64,000 bases of DNA, from positions 6,029,857-6,093,856 of the forward strand of contig NC_061789.1 of NCBI RefSeq assembly GCF_022458985.1, in the 5' to 3' direction. Position numbers and translations under genes: made by a program. Source of the DNA: Mugil cephalus (Eukaryota > Chordata > Actinopteri > Mugiliformes > Mugilidae). Within the stretch, counting starts at the first letter, position 1. The number at the start of each line of letters is the position of its first letter. Positions 1-11,400 of this stretch are shown piece after piece. The notes below the pieces were generated by a model, which saw only the letters and a program-made list of their open reading frames with translations, did no database searches and was not told the origin of the DNA.

Positions 1-765
1 CTCTCTCCTGTTCTGAATGCCCCCTCTGTTTGCTTACAAGGCCTGGGTGAGACAGAGTGGAGGGATTTGAGAGGGGTTTTGTATCTCCTCCTGTTCGGAG
101 GGGGGCATCCTATTATGAGTGAAATGCTAAAGGGAGGGCATGGTCACAACGGGTTAAAACCTGAGAGTGTGATTTTTTTTTTTTTTTTGGCATAATATGC
201 CGAATTGGCTTTTTTTTTTTTTTTTTTTTTAAGACATGTGGAAAACGGCTCCAAACAGATTTTAGTGTAAGACAGGTGCCAGCTCTGCCATCTGCTTTCA
301 GTTTTACCTCCCTCTCTGTCTGCTCTCAGCCGATCCCCTCCTCTCTCTGCAATCCTGATTCATCCATCTCACTCCCTCTTTCTTTTTCCTCCTTCCCACC
401 AATCAAATCAGCTTGACACCCTCCCCATCATGCCCTGGCGCTTCACACCCTTTGGGTACCTGGAAGGAATTAAAAGTGAGGAGAAATCACATCGAATGGA
501 CGTTTATTAACTTCGGGTATGCCATCTTTGGAAAGCGTCGGGTATTAAAGGCGCCACGTGACTGCCAGAGCGCGGTTCATCGCGTTGTGTCCGCATTTCA
601 TTCAGGATCTTTTGTTTATAGCCGAGGCATCTGGAATAAATGCCTGCTGATTGCTTCCATAGTGCACAATATAAATACGAACAAGCAAGCTCTAATTGTT
701 TTAGACAGTTTTTCAGGTCAGCGCAAACAGATAAGAGATTGTATGTAAATTATATGGGGGCGTTA
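1..765. other. Non-coding DNA with poly-T tracts, no gene recognised
   Basis: No coding region is supported here. The only long open frame, near 413-748, has no recognisable domain and no convincing splice or start context. Poly-T tracts lie around 172-190 and 210-231. A GC-moderate block at about 410-650 looks single-copy, but nothing identifies it. Confidence 0.5.
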
Positions 766-769
766 CAAA

Positions 770-2020
770 GAATTTAGTTAACTTAAATTAGTTTTGCTGG
801 GGTAAAAAAAAAAAAGAAAGAAAGAGGGGGGTCATCAAGTTGCATTTGTCAAAAAATGGCTTTAATTTAATTAAAGATGTAATAAAATACACGATTGAGA
901 CCTTCTTCTTTTACTTTTAGGGGCTTTTGGAGCGCAGGAACTTTTTCAGAATTCAAAATATCAACTTTCTTTTACGCGTGTACGTCAACAGCAATCTTTA
1001 TTTAGTCCATATTCAAGCTTAAGAAGAACCTTTAAAGACCTTTTAATCTACAAAGAAGGGGAAACTGTTACCTTAAATTGGTTTTGCTAGTGTAAAAAAA
1101 GAAAAAAAAAGACTTTAATTTAATTAAAGAATATGGTAATGTAATAAAATCTATGATTAAGCCCTCCTGTTAATTTTAGCGGTTTACGATGTGCAGGAAC
1201 TTTTCCAGAAATCAAAATTCTTAGTGCGCCTGTACCTCAACAACAACCTCCATATTTCAGAGTAGGTATTTTCCAAATTCAAGAAGAAGCTTTCAATCTA
1301 CAAAGTGGGGGAACTGTTACCTTAAATTAGTTTTGCTGGTGTAAAAAAATAAAATAAAAGGTCATAAAGTTGCATTTGACAAAAAATGGCTTTAATTTAA
1401 TTAAAGAATAAGGTAATGTAATAAAATATATCATTACCTAATTTTAGGGGCTTTCGGAGCTTTCGGCTTTTTCCGAATTGAAAATATTAACTTTTTCTTG
1501 CGCGGCTGTACCGCAACAACAATCTTTATTTAGTCCACATTTCTGGGTAGATATTTTCCAAGTTCAAGAAGAACCTTTGAAAAAAAAAAAGAGGGTCATG
1601 AAGTTCCATTTGTCAAAAATTGCTTTAATTTAATTAAAGAATATGGTAATGTAATAAAATATGATTCAGTTCTCCTTCTAATTTTATGGCAGGAACTTTT
1701 TCAAAATTCAAACTCTCAACTTTTTTTGTTGTAGCTCAAGAACAATCTTTATTCAGCTATTTTCCTTTACCCTTTAGAGACCCTTTAATCTACAAAGAAG
1801 CGGGAAACTGTTACCTTAAATTAGTTTTGCAAAAAGTGAGTCAAAAAATTGGTTTTCATGTAATTAAATAATATGGTAATGCAATAAAATATCCAAATCT
1901 CTTAATTTTAGGGGCTTTAGAAGCGCAGGAACTTTTTCAGAATTCAAAATATGAGCTTTTTGTGCGCGGCTGTGCCGCAAGAACAATCTTTATTCAGTCC
2001 ATATTTCCGAGAAGGTTAAA
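770..2020. repeat. Tandem array of five diverged ~230-280 bp units
   Basis: The same ordered block recurs five times. Each unit has an A-rich stretch after TTAGTTTTGCTGG-like sequence, then CTTTAATTTAATTAAAG, then TAATGTAATAAAAT, then an AGGAACTTTTTCAGAATTCA-like segment, then CAATCTTTATTTAGTCC. The TTTAATTTAATTAAA landmark falls at about 860, 1113, 1390, 1623 and, degenerate, 1853, giving spacings of 253, 277, 233 and 230 bp. Units differ by point changes and small deletions, so the array is old. A 61-residue open frame inside it is a by-product. No unit carries transposon ends that I can see. Confidence 0.85.
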
Positions 2021-4096
2021 TCTTATCGTTTAAACGTTAGCGTAAAAACAAAAATTATGATAATGGAACAAAACGCAGGGGGATGGGCCGACAGTGATGT
2101 CCAGGGTTTATCTCGCCAAATATGTGAGTTTGTTGTGCAGGACTAAACAGCGTTGCTATACCAACCACCAGCAGGATTTCGTCACTTCACTATTCATCAT
2201 TGGCAGCGTGAACGCAAACAGAATAATGGCCCTGTGGAAGGTAAGAAGTTCTCGGGGGGGCTCTCCAGTAAACCTCACAGGGTACCCAGAACCGTCCGGT
2301 CCGAAAGCGTCTTTTGCTACATTTCCTTACTGCTAAGGTAACCAGGAGAAAGATGAGGCCCCGGGGTATCTAGAATGATGCGGATGTAGATTTTGACATC
2401 GTCTTATTCTGCTCGTAGCTGCTATTGTGCGCCTCATGCTTTGAATCTCTGGAAGGAAGTCAACATGAAAAAGACGCCGAGTTTAAAGTTGTCCATTAGC
2501 TCCACTACTCTGAAACTAAACTCCATAATCACTGTTATTTGATTGATCCAAATTACCTGAAGGGTTACTTTACGAATTTTCCTGATGCTTTTTTCCACGT
2601 TTACAGTCCGTCACATGTGATTATTCTCTTATTATATCACGAGCACGAGGTTATTTTCTGCGATGTCGAGGTCCGCTGAGATCATTCGCTGGCAAGCCGC
2701 AGTTGTCCTGAGAACACAATATAAATTGTAATACAATAAAATAAATGACAAAGTTTGTTTTGACACTGGAACGCAGCCGAGAAGATGCCGTCATCCGGCT
2801 AAAGGCTTGAAAAATTACGTACTGAAAAACAACTTCCAAAAAAAGAAGCGTGTTGCTCGTGGCACACCAGCATCGTCGTAAAGGTAAATGTTGCTTATCT
2901 CCTGAATGTATTTCAAGCCTCTCTATTAGGAAACGCTGCCAGATGTCGAAACCTGGGGGACTTTAAAATTATGTTCCACGAGACAGACCCGCTCCTGTAC
3001 GCTGTATCTGTTTGAGCATGTAGGTTAAAGTCTCGTGGGCAACAGTCGAGTAGTCCCAAAAAAAAAAAAAAAGAAAAAGAAAAAGAAAGGGGGAGGAAGT
3101 TAATTTTAGCACGAGCACGTTGCTTTCTGGAAAAGACACAATTTCTTTTGAAAAATATCGACTCTAATGGCCAACTAGATGACTTATGAAAATACATAAA
3201 AGTGAAAACACATTGTTGGCTTCCTCTCCCCGCAGCTTCCCCATGAGAAAAGAGGCCAAGCCTCATTTAAAGTGCGGCGCCTGGGCCGTGTCGCTTGGTT
3301 CAGAAATGTGCGGCTCTAACCTGGTGGTTTCTTCCTGGAATGAGGCCGCTGCTAATGAGCCCATTAGGACAAAGGTGGGTTCTAAATGAACGAAAAGAAA
3401 AGTAAACAAGCCAGGTGACAAATTGCTAGAAGCCGAGCCGGGGGTTTCTGTCCGCAAATACAAACTTGCCCACAAGAAAACCGGGGTCTGTTAGTGTTGT
3501 AAAGAGTTGTTGAGGCTGGAGTTTTTTTTTTTTTTTTTTGTTTTTTGGGACTCTTATAGCACGCAGGTGCTCTTTTCAAAGGCAGCCCTCTCCGCCAGGC
3601 TCTTCTTGGCTGGTGTTGAATGTCGGGCTCCCTGGGTGTTTGTTTGGGTTCTGTTTTGTATGCTCAGTGTCTATGCCTACTTGATACCTATTTCTCTTTT
3701 CTTCTGTTATTTAAGTGCGACGTTTTTTTTCCTTTTTTTCCCCCAGAATGCTTTCAAGGCTTTCCAAAACGTATAGCATGCGCACAAAGAGTTCCGCTCA
3801 GTTTCTTTTTTTTTTTTTTCTCCTCTCCTCCTCCTCCCTCCCCACCTCCCCACCCGGCTTCATGAAAAGAAAAAGAAACAAGCCCGTAACAGAAATAACG
3901 CCATTCATCATTATGAATCTCTACGCGGCGAGTCTGCGCTTATTTATTTTTTCTTTCCCCGGCGCGTTGAGAGCTAAGATCTCAACTAAGAATATGTTTT
4001 CACTTTCACACCGCATGGAAACCCTGTCCCGTAATTTTGGCCAAACAGCCTTCTTCTTCTTCTTCTTCTGCTTCGTTGTCGAGTGTGTGTGTGTGT

Positions 4097-4134
<38 letters not shown>

Positions 4135-5685
4135 TCATCAGCGTGTCAGATGGAGCCTGTTGTGCCAGGCAGCCGGGCAGCGGCGGTGCCACTCTGTGTG
4201 GTCAGGGCACAGTGTGTCCTCTCAGCTGCTGTTTCGAATTCACAACTAACTTGACAGCAGCATCCTCGCTCATTCACCGCAGCAGATGGCGGCGAGCTTG
4301 CTGTTTGCACGTGTTTGCCCATTTCTTTTTGGAGAGGCAGCTGTGGGAGGCAAATCTTTGCCCACTGCGGCGTCCAGCTTCACGCGCGGGGCGACAAAGA
4401 CGAGGACGACTGATGTAGAAATCCGACAAAGAAAAACAAAAATATTAAAAAAATAAAATAAAAAAAAGAAGTCAAGGCAAAATCTCCCATATCGCTGCGC
4501 ATCATCCAGAGTAATCCTCCAGATTATACCCCTGCATGGTGGACAATGAGCATATTGTTGTGATCTTGTTGCTGTAATCCAGCTCAGCACCATATGCAAT
4601 GGACAGCAACGCTCTCCAGAGAGCTGCAGCGGTGAATAATAGACTGTTCGGAGTTAGAGGGAGACCGGTGGCAGATGGATTCCTGCGCTGAGTCTAAACG
4701 TATCTCAGTTTGAATCAAATTACAAAAACGCATTTTCTATATAAATTCCCCCCAAAAAAAAAAAGTCTTTATTAATTCATCTGCACTTTTTCATTTTTAT
4801 TCGGTATGAAGTACAAATTGCCCTACAAAAGGCGCCACAACACAGCGCAGCTATTAAATCTCTAACATGAATATGATTTCAATTTCGCTCATAACCTCAA
4901 GTGCGCAGAGGAGGAGGCAGATTAAATGTGAGGACGGGCTGAAGCCATCTGTTTTGCAGTAGAATCAGAGAGACAGAAGATGAAATCTGGAGGAGCCGAA
5001 GCTCATAAAGAAACGGCAGACTCAGGCCAAATTGTCAAGCAGTTAGTAGATGAGATGTCATGCTAGCCAGAAATGCTAGACAGGCGGGCGGCGTTGCCTG
5101 AGGAGGAATCCTACCATTTAATGTGCCTCTGCAACCCAGCTGATTCACCACTCCACCATCCACTAATAGGTTTTGTTCTGGTGAATCACTCCAGGTTTCC
5201 TTAATGGAAAAGCCAAACATACTGCTCTAACATTGGGTGACAAGGGCACCTTGGGTTTGCAGATGTTCACGCAGATGACAGATGGCGCCGGCGCAGCTAA
5301 GGGAGCAACGGGAACGATGTCTGCGCCAGGCTGGTGCCACATGCACCCCTCCTCCCTCTTAAATTCCCCCTCTGCACTACCGAGTACCCCCATCCAAAAA
5401 CCTCCAGAACGAGGGGAGAGGAGAGTGTCTGCCTGTACCTATGCGCCGGCGTCTGCCTCAATGTAAATATGTACACGCGGTGACTCGACGCTTTACGGGA
5501 AGAGCTCTGCAGCGTAACGGTGCGCGCCTCGCGGATCAGGATGTTCCAGGTTAAATCAGGCGAAAGCTTGGATCTTGGACACTTATCACATTAGGAGGTT
5601 ACAGAAGGGCACATGAGGACAAATTGGTTTCTGTTCAAGCCTTTCCATACTTGCACGGGTTTACAACCGAGCTACAACTTGTGGG
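2021..5685. other. Gene-free single-copy DNA, possible regulatory sequence
   Basis: No exon is recognisable on either strand; open frames are short and unlike known families. Several stretches look single-copy and moderately GC-rich, with ATTA-type motifs (about 3180-3400, 3860-4030, 4530-5030). Such texture is typical of conserved non-coding DNA near developmental genes, but this cannot be shown from one sequence. Homopolymer runs occur at about 3060-3072 (A) and 3523-3539 (T), and a TTC-rich tract at about 4051-4070. Confidence 0.4.
4082..4131. repeat. (GT)n microsatellite
   Basis: About 50 bp of nearly pure GT dinucleotide, with one GG interruption near 4097. It gives rise to artefactual poly-Val/Cys and Thr/His open frames on the two strands. 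Confidence 0.95.
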
Positions 5686-5689
5686 GCTA

Positions 5690-6035
5690 AAAAGAATGAA
5701 GCCAAAAAACTGAAAAAGTTCCTCAAATGACCTCTCCAAAAGTGAGTCAACCCCTCTGAAAATACATGTTAAAATAGCCCCGAATTCACAGCGGCAATAA
5801 ACATTTTTATAACCTTGTAAAAAATAAATAAATAAAAAAATAAGGGGAAAAAAAGGCATTTTTGGTCTTTATACGCAATTCCCCATTCCACCTTTTGTCC
5901 CATTTTTGAATTAACAGAGAACTGCGCTGAGTCAGCCTCAGACAAAATGGCGGCGGCCAGACTCGCCGCACTGAGCTTCAAAATTGCTCTGTGGCGGAGG
6001 TCACAAGGGGTTTTCTCCATCTTACTATACAGTCC
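5690..6035. mobile_element. Common teleost interspersed repeat, copy 1 (diverged)
   Basis: The order of landmarks matches a widespread non-autonomous fish repeat recalled from many genomes: GTTCCTCAAATGACC, then CCAAAAGTGAGTCAA, then an ATGTTAAAATAGCCC-like segment, then GCAATAAACATTTTTATAACC, then TTTTGGTCTTTATA, and later an AAAATGGCGGCGGCCAG segment. A second copy lies at 23635-23850 in a ttc39a-like intron and shares the first three landmarks. The element has no coding capacity. Confidence 0.7.
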
Positions 6036-7566
6036 AGTCAGTGTTTACTTGAACGTTGAGTCGTGAAATGGCCACATAAGGAACTATAGACGACGCATAG
6101 CAAATTAGGCCACGCCCATTTGGGTGAAAACAAACCACTAGCAGTAAATACAACTGTGTTGTTAGCATCCGTCGACAGGAAAGCAGGCAAAAAGGCTACC
6201 GTTAGTCAGGCAGACACATAAATGATGACATTGCAGAGAGATGACGTTAAATAGAAATATTATTAAAAATAGTATGTCTGTCTATCCTACCGACAGAGAA
6301 ACGGGTGAATGAGTCCACTCAGTGGCCGGAGGAGTCACATGCGGACGTATGACAATATAGGACATCTATCATAATCATTTCATAATGTTAAATTAATTAT
6401 TATCTTTATATAAATACAGCATGAAGCTTTGCCAACGTTAACGCTTTTGTTAAAACACTTTACAGTAACCGTTGTTAACTACTGTCATTTCAGTTCAGCA
6501 TCAACATTCACTACTCTGACATAAACTTGGAATATTATAACATTATAACTAACAACTCTGACGACTGACATTAGCTAATGTTAGCGTCATCGTGATTGTT
6601 TGCTGCAAAAGTACACATATTGACTATCAGGGCCCCACAGCTTTCCATCTTTGTCCACCCATTTTATGGCCTGAAGCCATACATTTATTTTGTTTTTTTG
6701 TTTTTTTTATCCCTCTTCTTGAGGGGAGCAGAGAAAATCTCAGAGTTACTTTATTATTTATTAGATATTTTAAATGGATTGAAGAATGACACACAACGCA
6801 GCAACTTCTCCTTTGTTTTCACCCATAAGAGGACGTAGCCTTTTCAGTGACATGGGCTTACTCTCTTCTATAAATGTAGCATTGCATTGTGGGATTGTTT
6901 AATTAACAGATATACTAACAAAGAAAACAGTGACAGAATTATTTAGCAGATTTACTATCAAAAATGTTAGTGGCTTTTAAAAGAATGGTTTGTTGGTTTC
7001 AAACAGAGGCAGGCATTACTAACAGATTTTGTCCTTTGCAACAATAAGCTAGCTTAATTTGCTAACGTTGTCGTCGTGAGTTAGCTAACAGTTCTGTCTC
7101 CAGCAGGGTTTTCTGTTTTTTAATGTATTGATTGTTTTGAAATCACAACCATGAAACAATAAATATAAAGATAAATATAAAGCACATAAAACACTTACAT
7201 GGCATGTTCTAAAGTACTGAGGCTAACGTTTTTTGGTTAATGTTGCTAACATCCTCACCAGCTGAAATCAAAAAAACTAAAAAAACAAAACAACAAAAAA
7301 AAAATAGAAAAGGTAGTAAAACAGAAACAGTCTTCCTAAATTTCAGTGCAATATGATCATTAAAATATAATAAAATGAAAAATAGAGAAGCCTATGTCCT
7401 ACATATTTTTAATTGACAGGGCAGGACAGACTACTATCGTTAACTGTGTGTAGATACGGAAATGAAATGGCCTCCAGTGACTAACATGACTATTGATAGA
7501 AAATCATAGCCTTGGATGTAATCCTAGCTACAGCTAGCTACAGGTGACAGTAACATTTGAGGGATC
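6036..7566. other. AT-rich intergenic DNA, no gene
   Basis: AT-rich DNA with many scattered GCTAACGTTAGC-like words, a texture often left by decayed fish repeats. Open frames here are short and show no family resemblance. Nothing functional is recognised. Confidence 0.5.
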
Positions 7567-8101
7567 TGAAATTTTGTCACTCACCGTATTCCCTAGAATT
7601 GGGTGAGTAAGAAAGGCATTTTTAAATCGGTCCATACATTGTCCCAATCCGGCAGTGCAGCTGTTAGCTTTATCTTAGCAGAGCCAATTAGTCAGTTTTT
7701 CGCAAAAGTGACAGATAAAGATTTTCCTGTTGACTTACCCCAAACTTCCGTCAAAACACACCTGTGTGACTGGTTTTCAGGTGCTCCCTGATGTCTTTGC
7801 GCCTCCTGGTGGTGGTGCTTTGCCAGTGCTTGGCCAGAATATAGGACTATATCTGCCCTAAGCAATCCCTTCGTGTTAATTGCACTGACATTTGTACAAG
7901 ATGTGAATGTACAGGTCACAATTAGGAAAATTCTTGAGTTTATTTATGATTTGACTTATTTACGGCGAACGACTGGCTAATTGGCTGATTTGCTAAGCTA
8001 AAGCTAACAGCTGCGCTACCAGATTGGGACAACGCCTGGACTGATTTAAAAACACTTTTTCTCGCTTATCCAACTCTGGGGAATATGGTGACAAAATTTC
8101 A
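7567..8101. mobile_element. Fold-back MITE-like element with ~150 bp inverted repeats
   Basis: The left part (about 7567-7715) and the reverse complement of the right part (about 7950-8101) align over most of their length. Shared words in order are TGAAATTTTGTCAC, TATTCCC, TTTTTAAATC, GTTGTCCCAATC-like, GCAGCTGTTAGCTTTA and GCCAATTAG. The element is about 535 bp and has a ~235 bp centre with no transposase. Long terminal inverted repeats and lack of coding capacity mark it as a non-autonomous DNA transposon. A clear target-site duplication was not found. Confidence 0.8.
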
Positions 8102-10785
8102 CATTAAATTATATTGGCAAACCATGCTAAATGTTTATCGCTAACAATCCGTATCAATAATCTATTCACCTGCTTTTACCTTTGTGTCGTTTGATTTTGA
8201 CACCATCTGCCAAACTCTTCCAATAACCCCATGCACAGCGGTGGATAAATCAAAAGCTTGACAGGTCTTCACTGAGAAAATGGTAATTTGTATGAAAATA
8301 TGGAGAATATTTGTACCTCGCATTAGCTAACCAAAGTGGAATATTTAAAAGCTAGCTCTGGAAAGTAACATTTTCTGTCATACGGCCAATAAACCTCTAC
8401 CAGGGGTAACTGTTCCAGTCACTAGAGGCATAATTTTAATTCTACAAAGATTTTACAACAAGTAGCACTTTGAGATTGATTTGTGCAGACGTGCAGCATA
8501 AAGGAGCGTCCATTCTGGCATTCTTTTACGTCAACGCTGCTGCACTGGCACGACGCGGAACAATCTCTCACTTCAGACTCGATTGAGATCCATCAGCAAA
8601 AAGAGGAGTTTGATTTAAACGTGGACTTCTCGTGCAGACAGATTACGAGCCCCGAAACCCCAGGAAGCCACACAGAAGGCTGTGAACAGGTAGAGCTGAT
8701 AATTACCTCCATTCATCTTCGCCGGACCCCAGCACTGTTTTATGAAGGTGCTTCTGAGTGTACGCCCGCATTTGATGAATCTCCCCCTTAAATTAGCAGT
8801 CACTAGTGGATCGAGAGCCTCTATCAGTCCGTATGCTCCCATTCATCATCTCATTAGGACCCTGGATTGGGCTGTAAAGGCCTGAGGACTCCCAAAGAGA
8901 AAGGAGAAGCTCAGAGCTCCATCATAACTAAAACATTTCAGGGATGTTATCATTGCTGTTTACAAATCTGTCAAATTGGGCAGAGACACATTTTTTTTAT
9001 AAACCGCAATCTGTTCAACTCCCAGGGCTATTTGATCATTTGTAGGGGGGAAAAAAAATCTTAATGTATCATGGGCTGAGAGTGGCACGGTTGTTTACTA
9101 CCATGGGAATCTGGTGCCATTACAGGCCGGGAACAAATGCCAAATCCTTATGTAAACCCAGAGTGTGTTTGCAGGAGCGCGTTCCTCCTCAGGTGTTTAC
9201 ACGATGGCGAGATATAAAGATTTGCGACGCAAGATAATTTGGATAAAATGTTGCCGCCATTATGTGGCAGGAAACGCAGCGGCGGTCGAGGGAGTCCCAG
9301 CGCGCCATTCGCGCTGCGCTCTTTGCTGCAAAGTGAGCAGAAATAAAAGCTCTCTGGTGGTTCCGCTGCTGCACCGGCACCCCCCACCCCGCCACCTCAC
9401 CTACCACCCACCCACCCCCCCTAAAAATCTCTCCATCACCTCTGCGCCCAGGTGGATGAATCTTTTCGAAAGCCACCGCCACCCCGTGCGTTTTTCCACA
9501 ATGGAAAAAAAAAAAATCCACCCACGCCACGCTCCGAGCGCATCGCAAACCGAATCTCCATGTGGCGCATCCATTACTCCGAAAGTATCTCCCCACTGAA
9601 AGCTCTTTCCGCTCACACAAACACATCAGCCCACAACAACACTGCCCTAAAACTCTACCAACCCCAGCTCCCTTCACAGGACCGCTTACGCTGGCAGTTC
9701 TGAATTGGGCTAAGTCCAAGTTTAACATTAGTTGGAGGAGGGGTGGGGAGTGGGGGGGGTGGGGGCAGCTAGGGTGTTTAAAAACCAACATGAGGAGACC
9801 AGCACATGTCTTTACAGCCATGCTGGAGAAAACCAAAAAAAATTCAAAAAAAAAAATCTTTGTAGTGAGCCGGATGGTCTTGTTTTAGCCATAATTTTAG
9901 AAATTAGTAATAGGATGCAGATGTGCAGATCTCACGTGTTTTAGAAGGAAGCTTAAGTTGTCTATGGGTAATTCATATCCCCGTTGCCAAGGACAACATT
10001 ACTTACCTTTAGATTATTAATTTCTGTGCGATGTTCCCGCGGAAAGATGTAATTTATCACCAGCTCTGTGGGGACTCGTCTTACCAAGAGGGCTGTTTTT
10101 TTTTTTTTTTCCCCTCCCCCGTTTCTTTTTCTATTACTTTGCGCCGTACGGCCGCAGTGTGCTGTCATTACCAGGAAATGGAGATATTTTAAGGCTCAGC
10201 TCTCTTTTATTTGGATTTTGTCCTCGTTCCTTGTTCTGGTGGAGATGCTGACAAATCTGATTCCCGTGCCAGAAATTCTGAGTAAAACCCCGTCATTGTT
10301 TGAGGCCAACAAAAGAGTGGTTCATTTAGACTCAATTTATTATGATTTCTTCTTTGTTTCAACAAATAGTAACACTGGCTTGGCAAATTGCTTCACAGGA
10401 AAGACAAAACCGAACCTTGGCTCGGCATGCGCGTGTGCGCAAGTATAGTCATGTGAAAAAAAATAAAAATAAGTGCGTCCAATGGAAATTGTTGGGTATT
10501 TTGACATATCTTGATCCTCTCTGAAACAGCGCCGGCTCATAACTTGATATCCTTCAAACGGCTAACGCATAAATCTGACATTCTGTTGCCATTTTCATTA
10601 TAAAACAGATCCGTCAAGGGGGAAACATTGGTCCACCTCTACATTTATCACACCTTAAAATTCGAATCGGGTTTCCAGATTGGGGCGCCAACGATAACAA
10701 CCTCCTGAAAAGAGTGACAGGTGGCGGTTTTAAACTTCTGCCATCGAGGGTTTACTGTTCTCTTACCCACCGCAGCATGTGGTGT
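8102..10785. other. Gene-free DNA, partly GC-rich, possible regulatory sequence
   Basis: No exon is recognised. Single-copy-looking stretches lie at about 8470-9060 and 9150-9370. The region 9375-9600 is C-rich low complexity and produces long artefactual frames on both strands. A G-rich tract at about 9735-9766 could form a G-quadruplex. Nothing further can be assigned. Confidence 0.4.
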
Positions 10786-10789
10786 CATC

Positions 10790-11400
10790 ATGCCAAGATC
10801 TAAGGAACTCGCTAGGGACTTCGGAATTAAGCTCGCGGATGCCTGCGAGTCTGACAAGGGGTTTTAAAAGATCACAAAATTGTTTTACATAAATCACTCC
10901 ACTGTACGGAGAGGCGCGTACGTACGAGCGGCGCAGATGTAAAACCGGCCACCCCTGCAAATTAAAAAAAACCCAAGAGCGAACCGTCTCATGCGCTGAG
11001 ACGACTCTAAAAAAGAAAAACCCTGAAGGTAACACTTACAGCTGTCGGTGTCACAGTGCACATGTCTACAATCAGAAAGAGACTTCACAGCTTTGACCTG
11101 CGCGGGAGGAACGCCAGGAAAAAGCCCAAGAGGTCCAAAAAGAACATTAGAGCAAATCTAAGGTTTGCCAACGAACATACAGTCAAAAGACCACGTCTTT
11201 CGGGGTAGTGCGCTATAGACAGACAAATCAAAGACAGAGCTGTTTGGCCACGGTAACATTAGACACGTTTGGCGCGAAGCAAAGGAGAAGAAAAACCCGA
11301 AACCAGCTGTGAAGCATGATGGTAGAGAAAATATTACAGTTCGGAGTCATTTATTCAACTATGAATTCAACACAAAGAGGAATTAAAGGTCCTCTGAGGC
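10790..11400 (+). pseudogene. Decayed Tc1/mariner-type transposase
   Basis: Starting at the ATG at 10790, translation across frames gives the typical Tc1 N-terminus (MPRSKEL), followed by degraded helix-turn-helix sequence including HSTVRR. Further on come STIRKRLHSFDLRGR and KKPKRSKKNIRA, matching the inter-domain segment of fish Tc1 transposases, and about 150 bp later a PKPAVKHDG-like segment matching the KHGGGS region. Stops and frameshifts interrupt it throughout, so it is dead. The catalytic DDE region downstream is not recognisable. Exact ends and terminal repeats were not found. Confidence 0.8.

Noticed and set aside
3715-4254. 179-residue + strand frame
   Set aside because: Made largely of poly-T, TTC repeat and (GT)n translation (poly-Phe, Cys-Val); an artefact of simple repeats.
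8483-8791. 102-residue + strand frame in single-copy-looking DNA
   Set aside because: No family resemblance, no splice sites at its ends that make a gene model, and composition like surrounding non-coding DNA.
9189-9836. 215-residue open frame on the - strand, and overlapping frames on the + strand
   Set aside because: Driven by C-rich/G-rich low complexity with overlapping frames on both strands; no domain, no splice context.
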